DNA from: Phorcus lineatus
Lineage: Eukaryota > Mollusca > Gastropoda > Trochida > Trochidae
NCBI GenBank assembly: GCA_921293015.1
Contig: OV121088.1
Span: forward strand, 34,654,010 to 34,718,009
Length of the DNA stretch: 64,000 nt
Reading direction: 5' to 3'
Of the stretch, positions 56,030-64,000 are shown in pieces. Both the position numbers and the translations under genes were made by a program. The notes below the pieces were generated by a model that was given only the letters and a program-made list of their open reading frames with translations, searched no databases and had not been told where the DNA came from. Position 1 is the first letter of the stretch. The number at the start of each line of letters is the position of its first letter.

Positions 56030-57250
56030 GTGTGATCAGCAGCTCCATTTGTGGAACATTTTGCAACATGGAAATTTTGCTTGCAGGATCTACATTAAGA
56101 TGAACCTTTTTTGACAAAATTGACGAAAATACACAAACTCTTCTACAATTCCTTTGACGTTCTGAATTCTACTTGTTTGTGAATTGCTGATAGCAATATC
56201 CACAAGTAAACACTGGACAAGGGTTATCATTTGACATTTTATGTAATTTTTCTATAGACGACCCTAAACTACTATTGACTCTCTAGTAAGTAACTCTCTA
56301 TACATCCCTGAGATATTTGACTTTTTGTTAAAGGTTATTCACCTAAACTTAATTACTTAGATTTTATGTAGTCCTTGAATACAAAATGTGCTTCTCTGGC
56401 TATAGAGAACCAGACTGTACTAAAACTTAATGAAACTAATACATTTGAATAACCGCGAAAAACATCAAACTAATGAAAACCATAACCTTAAAAATCAAAT
56501 GCTGACGTGTAAATGATAAATTACCTTTGATTTGGTTGGTTTCAAGAAGCGAGTTCAGTTAGTCCATGTAAGAGAAGTTCACTTTTTGCTGAATTCAGGA
56601 GAATGTGATGGGGGGGGGGGGGGGGGGGGGGGTATTTCCACTTTTATACAACTAGTAACCTCTAATAACAATCCTGACTACTATTGACAATTTCAAGTTT
56701 AGAGGTAAAACTTGGTTAACAAAAATCTGCTTCAAAATGCTCTATTGAGCGTCAAGAGGCGATAGGGAGTTGAATAACACATGTAATTTTTCAGCCTTGA
56801 CAAGTTAAGGTGGAGGTAGTGATCCAGTAAGTTATGTTTTAAAAGCCTTCTTACTCGTTTTGTACCCATTTCCCAAAACTTCGGAATCTTGAACAGTACA
56901 TACTCAGTCTGCGACTGCTGAGGTGTAACGAAACATAATGTCAGGCAGTATGTATTCGTGAGAAGCACAAGTTCACACCCATGTCTCTTTGTATACATTT
57001 TCAATGGAATTTGTCGTCCTTGACTGCATCTGTTTTTGTCAACTTGAATGTGACTTAAATAGAGCCAAGATATCAGTTCAAGTCGTCTATTTAAAGGTGC
57101 ACCTTTAACTCTTAAATGCTAAAAATTATCACATTTTCATGTTTTTGATTGCAAATTAATAAAGAACATAAAATATTAAGAAGTCGAAATTCTACGTCCT
57201 ATCTACATGTATATTAGTTAAATGACCCACTAAGCATAACCAACTTAGAT
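56030..57250. repeat. Segmental duplication D3, second member
   Basis: Partner of 45,700-46,900. Includes a G-run of about 22 at 56,609-56,631 that is absent in the partner. Confidence 0.6.
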
Positions 57251-57546
57251 TTCGTGTTGTCAGCTATAAATCAGTATAGGTGTTGTTTTTTTAAAAAAAC
57301 ATTAAAAAACTTAAATAAAAATGGAAATAATAATGGGTTCGGTTCCTGCTTCCTATTATTTGTAGCAGAAAATCGCAATAATTTGAATCTCACCTCCGAG
57401 TTAGAGTAAACTCATGCATGGAAACAGCACAATATAAATGCACTAAATGCACTATTAATATTATTATTATAAATCCAGATCAATTGCAAATAAAGTTCAA
57501 TGAGAATTGCAACCTTTCGCCGAAAAGGGTGCCGTTTTTCAAACAT

Positions 57547-57818
57547 CCTGCTACATCAGCGTATTTGTCTCCGCCCAGCTCCATCCTTTACCCTGATATC
57601 CTTCGGCCTAAAACGCCCGTATCGCTAAATATAGCAAGCCAAAGAAATTACTCGCTTTCAGCAATAGCGGCACCACCCGGATGAGATTTAAAACAATTGT
57701 CAATATAGGCTATAGATAGCCATGAGTAACCAGCTGAAAGTGATACGAGCGTTTTAGGCCGAAGGATATCAGGGTATATGAAGGAGCTGGGCGGAGACAA
57801 ATATGCTGATGTAGCAGG
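57547..57818. mobile_element. MITE, family D
   Basis: Full copy from cctgctacatcagcgtattt to the inverted aatatgctgatgtagcagg. Small ORFs on both strands come from the TIRs. Confidence 0.85.
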
Positions 57819-58329
57819 ACGTGCTTCAAACAGTAATTTTGACTGGTAAGCAGCAAGAAACTTGGAAATTGACACATAAACATTCAAATATTTCAAGAGG
57901 TATTGAAATAAACATATGGCTGAATTAAAACAGATGCTATTAATTTTATTCACTGAGTTGAACCTTTCATCACCTGTTTATTTACAATGGTAGCTATAAC
58001 TTACCTTATTACATGTATATTCCGAATGGGTTGTAGTGATGCTGCGGTTTCTACATCACCAAATCGTGTGTGACATCAGATTTGGTTATAAAATTAGAAA
58101 CATCGCCTTAATAAACTCAAGCGTTGAGGTTTTTGCCATAACTGAAATTTGAGTACACGAGAGCTGGATTCAAAGAAGTTATTTAGAGCATGACTGTGTT
58201 ATAACATGTGATAGGTGGGCACAGTATTATTGGAAAGTGGGCAGTCATCCATCAAGATAACTAAATCTTGTCTTCAGCACTTAATTATACCAATGTTGAT
58301 AATCTCGAGAAATACAAACTTAGTTACTT

Positions 58330-58852
58330 TTATATCAGATGTTTTTTTAGTCAAATATGTCAAACTTAATCATTGGTGTTATTTTATCAAGAAGTAGTAG
58401 TTGTTTCAGAAAATCAGAATCCTAATGCTTTGGTTCAGTATAGTAAGGACGTGTATGAATAGATTTAAATCCTTGAGTATAGTGACAATAAACGGGTTAA
58501 AGTCGTGATTTGTGATCGAAAACCGGACAGTGGGGCGTTCCACTGACTCAAAGGTAATTTTAGAAACCTATCTACAGCAGACACAAAGACAAACATATGG
58601 GTTGTTTGTGTTAAGTAGGTCCTTTAAGTAATGTACACAGTAAAACGGTCACATAACTTTTAACATTTATAGGGCCGTTTCCGATTATCATCGAAAACCC
58701 CAAAAAAAAAAATAATTTGAGCATTTTTGGGATAAGGATGCGAGTTTAGGGAGGCGATTTTAACTTAAATCAGGTCATAAAGTATTTCGATTTTACTAAA
58801 GCAAATTGCCACATTGTCAATCATGAGACTCTGTGTCACTTTAACTTTGGTA
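58330..58852. mobile_element. Family B element, decayed
   Basis: The inverted terminus gagactctgtgtcactttaa at the right and internal words (gaaaaccggacagtggggcg, aaacctatctacagcagac) match family B. The left end is unclear. Confidence 0.45.
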
Positions 58853-59216
58853 GCTAGCTACTCTTTCATTCAACAGTTTTTCCCGTGAAGATTAAAATTG
58901 ATTTATAAAAGATCAGTTTTTCAATCAAATAGAATCGTGCATTTATATTTATAAATATGTTATAAATTTTAGTAAGATAACTCGTATTATTTCGTGAACA
59001 ATCGATCGCATGAAGAAAGTAAATATACCATCGTGATCACTGTCGTTTTCTCTCTTAAAAAATAATAATTTATTTACATTTTTAAAAACAACAATTTAAT
59101 TACAATCTATGAAACAATAAGTCATAGTCTCATTTTTGTAAGGCAACTAAACTGAACTAATTATTCTTCACGAACAAAATCTGATCACTAACACAAATAT
59201 TTCCTGTCGCGTTTGT

Positions 59217-59340
59217 CAGATTATATAACTAGTAACCATGTATATTGGACGTGATATCTACACCTCTGTGCATTTATAAGGCTGTTTTTAGATTTTAATG
59301 GAAAACCAGTATTTGTTATATATATGCTTTGGACATGAAA
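59217..59340. mobile_element. Fragment of MITE family A
   Basis: Internal family words: gtatattggacgtgatatct and ggaaaaccagtatttgt. No termini. Confidence 0.5.
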
Positions 59341-59344
59341 ATTT

Positions 59345-60340
59345 AAGATGTTTTGATTTTCATTTTGATGCCCGTTTTACAATTTTGGATGAAGTAGCTT
59401 ATTGGCGTAAGCCGTTTCAGACCGATGAGGTACCGAATCAAGTGCAATCCCATCGCGAGTGCGAAACACCGGAAATCTAGTAATTGTAGCGCCGATACTT
59501 ATGACAGACGCATTCTTCATTGAGTTAACCACCTTTTTGTTATTTCAGTATTTGAAAAAGGGTTAGCTATTAGCTCTTTAATTTGGATATTCAGCTGGGA
59601 AAGTTTATGTGTTCTTCGTCACGGCGTTGGCGAAATGACGTGGTAAGGACTAACGCTCGCAAAACACGTAAGATTAGGGTAGGGTAGGGTATTTTGAACT
59701 TAATTATTGAGGGCTAGAATGCCTGCAGAGTTCTGAAAATTGTTGCAAACGTCAGGGGAAAGATTTCTGTGGGTGGTGAACTATTTGTCCGGCATGCATT
59801 ACAATTTGCCTTGCAAAAATGAGACAATGACTTTAACGGAGTAACAGTTCACGTTGATTGAACTTTTGCGTGAAAAACGCCTTTGCCGTTTATAATCAAC
59901 GCATTATCATTTTAAACTTCAATTTTTATCACAAAAAATACATTGACCCAGTGATAAACATCTCAGCATTCTACAGTTAAAATTTCCGAATATTGATAAC
60001 GTCTTGGTGGCCTTTTTTGTACGACGTTGACCTATATCCACAAAATGTTAGCGGCACTGAGCGAGTGCATAGCGTCAAATGACGGGCATCAAGAGGGTAA
60101 ACCTGTCCTTATCCTACGTACGTCTCTGCCCTAAAAATCATTTTGTGTTGGCCGGTGCGTTGGGATTGCTAAATTCAAATGTGAATGGCATGACTAAAGT
60201 CATTTTATTCCGATTCACTACAACCAATGCAATTGATATATCTTATGATAATCCTTGTTTAGTGTTGTAAAGTTATTATGTTTCAGAGGTTCGAACCCGT
60301 CTCTGTTCATTGAAAAGTTACCTTTACCATGGGATACATT
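59345..60340. other. Presumed 5' flank of ATXN10; no gene seen
   Basis: No splice-bounded coding segment is visible. A short (TAGGG)3 run is present near 59,675. The ATXN10 promoter should be in the right part, but I cannot point to specific elements. Confidence 0.4.
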
Positions 60341-60426
60341 GAAACTCCGTGCATCATCCCTGTTTTCGTAACGCTGTCAGGAGTATACGCGCCACATGTG
60401 CTTCCGTAAACCAAAACAAACCAAAA

Positions 60427-60530
60427 ATGTCGTCTCAAGGAATTTCACAGCTTACAGAAAGATCTATGTGGTGTAAAGCTCTTGATAAGATGGAAATCTT
60501 AACCAAGAACTACAAAAGTGCTGAGTATAG
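60427..60530 (+). CDS. ATXN10: ATXN10 exon 1 (start codon)
   Basis: ATG at 60427 opens MSSQGISQLTERSMWCKALD and continues to SAEY; donor AG/gtgaat. An in-frame ORF extends upstream to 60349, but the downstream ATG has the better context (aaaATGt) and fits a normal N-terminus. Confidence 0.75.
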
Positions 60531-63500
60531 GTGAATTGTTATCTAACTGTTGATGTTGAGTATGTGAAATACCAGATTGTCCGGTTTTCGATCACTTTCA
60601 TTCTTGTTTCGAAATATTAGTAACTTGTCTAACTAGGTTGCATAGGAAATTTAGAGAATATATCCACATTAAAAAAAAGTATGTTTCTTACATCCGTGTG
60701 GCCACATAACAGGGACAAGGAAAATTAAAGGCTCTACGTACAAGTGTTTTTTACAGGTAGTTTGACAGTAAGTCTTGGCTTACTCCATTTGTAAACTATT
60801 CATTTAAAACATTTCATATTAATATTCCTTAATTACATTCAAAAATAACAATTCTTAGTTTACGACACTATAAATACAATCACGAGTACATTATCAATGG
60901 ATACTCATTATTTAATCTTTCAATCATTATTGACTCATATATTGTATCTCATACATGCTCTCGATAAGTTTTAAAAAAATAATCGACACATGCCATGGTC
61001 AAACTTTTACTCAGAATTACAACAATACCTTTAATTGTCATTCTACTGAACCAAAGCGTATCAAAATGATACTTTTCAGCAAAAGTTAGTACTTCTTGAT
61101 AAAATAAAATAATTCATAAATTTGGGCAGGTGTACTCCAACAACATTCCATTATGCCACAGTGTTATCATATTTTGCAGGATTGACTCCGATGTTTCAGC
61201 TTTGGAAGATGTTGTAAAGTCTCTTGCGGTGACTGTAAAATCTCTAGAGACTCAAGCAAGTTCTGAACAGGAAACGGATGTTGATATCATTCGATATCTC
61301 ACAGAGACCTTCAGGTGTTTACGAAACGCCTGTGCAGGATGTTCAAGAAATCAGACACACCTTGGCGGAACTGACTGTTTAGCCAGCACTCTTGAATTAC
61401 TGCATTTTCTTCATAAAAAAAGTGAATCTGAAATTGACACATTGTTGAAATGTTCACTGCAGTTTATTGGAAACTTTTGTGTTGGAAACCCGCCAAACCA
61501 GAAGATTGTGTGTGAAACATTCCTTAAACTATTCAGGTAATATTTTTGTTTAAACTTTTGTCTTATTTCTTACGATAACATTATTTAAAGCATTTTTAAG
61601 ATTCATTAAAGATTTACAATATGTAGATTAAATATGGTTAAATATTTCTATTTTATATTATAATTTAGAGACATTTGCTCTAAAAGACACCAGGGTTTGG
61701 TACGAACTACGTTGAAACAGGTAGGCTGATGTAGCATAATGGAATAACTGTGAATTGGTATTTGTCCCACTGCTGTGATCATCCCATGTTTAACCTAAGT
61801 TTCTCATGCAGACATCTATTGTCTTCGACTAACGATGACATCGTCAACTACACCTGTATGGTTCTCCACAACTGTCTGTTGCCGGGGGTAACAGACTCAT
61901 CATGTCAGCTCCCACACAACCTCAGCTTCACTGACAACAACTTTGCGGCGGTTGTCTGTACAGCGGTACAAGCTGCTGTACTTCGGGATCTAGAGTGGGG
62001 GTCAGTTGATTGAAGTCGCTGTCTCATCTTGGCATTTTCAAATATTTATGCATGTCAGGCAAACAGTCCATAAATTACACTTTGTATTCTGTCATGTATC
62101 AAGGCCCAAATATTTTTCTTGAAAAACATTGCATGTCCCTTTAAAAGTATGATCCTCTATATATCATCTAATGCATGGTTGATCTTAAATAACCATGTTG
62201 TTATCTAAAGGTAGTCCTACTTCTTGAGACTATGAGGTCATAAAGTCGAGGTCCTAATGCATAAAATCAAAGTTTGACTGCATACAAATAAAAAGCCTGA
62301 AGAAAAACATATTATGGATAAAAACACATGTAAAATATTTTTTTTGTTTTTTGGAAGCTATTTGTAAAGTGTTCATTGACAGCCAGTGTGTTGATGAAGG
62401 GTAAAGGGGATATATATCTGCTTTCAAACTGAAATGTCTTCTTTTGCAGGTTGTTTGTTATTGAAGATTTACTTCAGATTAGCAACTTCTGCAAGATGTT
62501 CTTTGAGAAATTCAGCGTGATTGAAAGGTGGGCGTTTTGAGTATCTCATTAGTTAAGTGCAAGTGGCAAGCAGGTGCCTGCAAATACGAACAATTCTCAT
62601 ACATTGAAACATTTAAAAGAGCAATCAAACTTTTTATGTTTTTGCAAGTTAAAGGCACTATTGCACGTTTTACACATTCAAATTGACTGATTTGGGCATT
62701 TGAGGATATATGCACTTACTAGAACTATCTTTAATGCAATAAATGCTTAATATTCTTTACAACTTAACTGCAATAAACAATGCAAAGACTGCCATTGATC
62801 ACTAAGGATATTATGAAATTGTAAGAGTCGGTCGTGCACAAGATTGGAAATATTGTTTGTTGAAATGACTGAACAAGGAAGGTATGCAACTTTTGAAACC
62901 TTTATCTATCAACTGAGAAAAAAGGATGATATATTCTTTATCAAGTTCAATCTATACCTTCACTGAAGTTTTATACACAGTACACACATTTGGAAAGAAA
63001 AAATATTAGGAATACTGCTGCCTTAACCATAGCAGCTAAGGTGCCATTTTTAGTATTTAAGAATTTACTTGATCACCAAATAGGTACATTTATTCCAATG
63101 ACAGATTATCTGAATGCAAACTATCAGTGATTTTGAGAAACCTGTATCATCTGTGTGCAACTTATATTTATGACGAAACATTTGCGCGGGTCATTGCCTT
63201 TAAAGAAGTTGTAATATTTCACAATATGTGTGTTCTATGCATGTTCTTGTCTCAAATAACAAACTATGAAATTGTCTCCCTGAAGTATTGAACTTTCATG
63301 AAATAAGGCACAAAAAGGAATTTAAATGTTGAAAGAATATTCTTTCCTTATTCATCTACTTAAAATTCATCTGAGATGTTAATTTGCTAATCTTTTAAAT
63401 TATAGTATAATTTGAAATTTTAGTTTTTTTATGGTTTTCTGCACATTATAGCATTAAGTGATTCCTTCCGCATAATAGTAAATTTAGTGAATATTATGAA

Positions 63501-63725
63501 TATGATTACGAAAGGGTACAATTATTGCTGTAATTGAGAATCTTGTATTTTACTAACAGGTTGTTTATTGTGGAGGTGCTGATCGTAATGTTGAAGAAAC
63601 TTGACAGCGGAGAGGGTACAAGACAAGTCGTTGCCATCGACAACCTCCAATACTTGACCTCTGACCTCAAAACGCAATGTCTACAGATACTACAAGCTGG
63701 AGTGTCAGACTCCGACCACTCTCAG
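60427..63725 (+). CDS. ATXN10: Ataxin-10, first five coding exons (continues beyond the window)
   Basis: Exons are 60427-60530, 61180-61536, 61812-about 61994 or 62000, 62450-62527 and 63560-63725. The first four introns are phase 2 and the last is phase 0, and the frame is open throughout. The hallmark is FRCLRNACAGCSRNQTHLGG, the conserved ataxin-10 armadillo-like segment, followed by CSLQFIGNFCVGNPPNQKIV and NYTCMVLHNCLLPG. Ataxin-10 is a cytoplasmic helical-repeat protein linked to neuronal survival, cytokinesis and cilia in vertebrates. The C-terminal half, including the conserved ataxin-10 domain, lies to the right of the window. Confidence 0.88.
61180..61536 (+). CDS. ATXN10: ATXN10 exon 2
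   Basis: Acceptor attttgcag, donor CAG/gtaata; 357 nt. Contains DVDIIRYLTETFRCLRNACA and LKCSLQFIGNFCVGNPPNQ, the strongest ataxin-10 match in the window. Confidence 0.88.
61812..62000 (+). CDS. ATXN10: ATXN10 exon 3
   Basis: Acceptor tttctcatgcag; encodes HLLSSTNDDIVNYTCMVLHN and on to AAVLRDLE. Donor is either GA/gtgggg (end 61994) or GGGG/gtcagt (end 62000); both keep phase 2. Confidence 0.8.
62450..62527 (+). CDS. ATXN10: ATXN10 exon 4
   Basis: 78 nt, acceptor cttttgcag, donor AAAG/gtgggc; encodes LFVIEDLLQISNFCKMFFEK and a few more residues. Its 3' junction phase matches exon 5. Confidence 0.78.
63560..63725 (+). CDS. ATXN10: ATXN10 exon 5
   Basis: 166 nt, acceptor tactaacag, donor CAG/gtaaac. 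Encodes LFIVEVLIVMLKKLDSGEGT and on to LQAGVSDSDHSQ. The next exon is outside the window. Confidence 0.78.
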
Positions 63726-64000
63726 GTAAACTCAGCCTGCAAACTTTGAAATTAGCTGAAGAGCTTATAAGTTAATCAGTTCTCAATATTTTTTTTACGA
63801 AACTTGGTATGTAGTTAGGTCTAGTGATTTCCATGGAAACAATTTAAACTTTGTACATATATATGGGTAGGGTAATTTTTCCAACCTATATCTAAAAATC
63901 TAATGAGTATTATATTCCTAAACCTGGTATATGGTTAGATCTAGTGCTTGGTTTGTGCCTTTTGCTACTTTGGTTATTCTTAATTTTGCATTTTTCTTGG

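Noticed and set aside
59668..59690. (TAGGG)n as interstitial telomere
   Set aside because: Only about three units, and not the exact TTAGGG repeat; too short to support.

Overview
This is eukaryotic (animal) genomic DNA: AT-rich, with spliced genes, long introns, many terminal-inverted-repeat (TIR) elements, SINE-like units, a Ty3/Gypsy LTR element and long microsatellites. No bacterial operon logic is present. The repeat content, including elements starting gtgagtgagttgg...tttaac of a type I associate with abalone and limpets, together with the protein signatures, suggests a mollusc, probably a gastropod. That taxonomic call is an inference.

Region by region. (1) 0.95-13.7 kb, minus strand: an eight-exon gene for a predicted 411-residue type II membrane protein. 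It resembles the Golgi-type, glycosyltransferase-like family annotated as DUF1647 in nematodes and other invertebrates. All splice sites and phases can be followed. One intron carries a 4.6 kb TA-flanked TIR element, which itself contains exon-like segments and nested MITEs. (2) 14.1-21.8 kb: a MITE, a 5'-truncated LINE, two candidate exons of an unknown minus-strand gene, and degenerate duplicated DNA. (3) 21.8-28.4 kb: a complete but heavily mutated Ty3/Gypsy element on the minus strand (two LTRs, PBS, PPT, gag, a MYND-like finger, protease, RT/RNase H, integrase). (4) 29-32.6 kb: an inverted pair of gastropod-type repeats and old noncoding repeats. (5) 32.76-42.7 kb, minus strand: a tandem duplicate of the first gene, seven exons and 399 residues. 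It has lost one 36-nt exon by an intronic deletion and carries a dead Tc1 element. (6) 43-59 kb: a mosaic of further segmental duplicates, a 10-unit tandem array of about 131 bp with higher-order structure, palindromes, an (AT)n tract and several MITE families. Coding content here is weak. (7) 60.4-64 kb, plus strand: the first five coding exons of an ataxin-10 (ATXN10) orthologue, running off the right edge.

The paired glycosyltransferase-like genes are the main biology. They show conserved exon phases, different CHRFD-x-SA motifs (L in the left copy, Q in the right) and separate transposon histories. The most unusual observation is that the left-copy-specific 4.6 kb TIR element contains apparent splice-bounded coding segments and a poly(A) signal in the same orientation as its host gene. 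This looks like exon capture or a source of alternative terminal exons.
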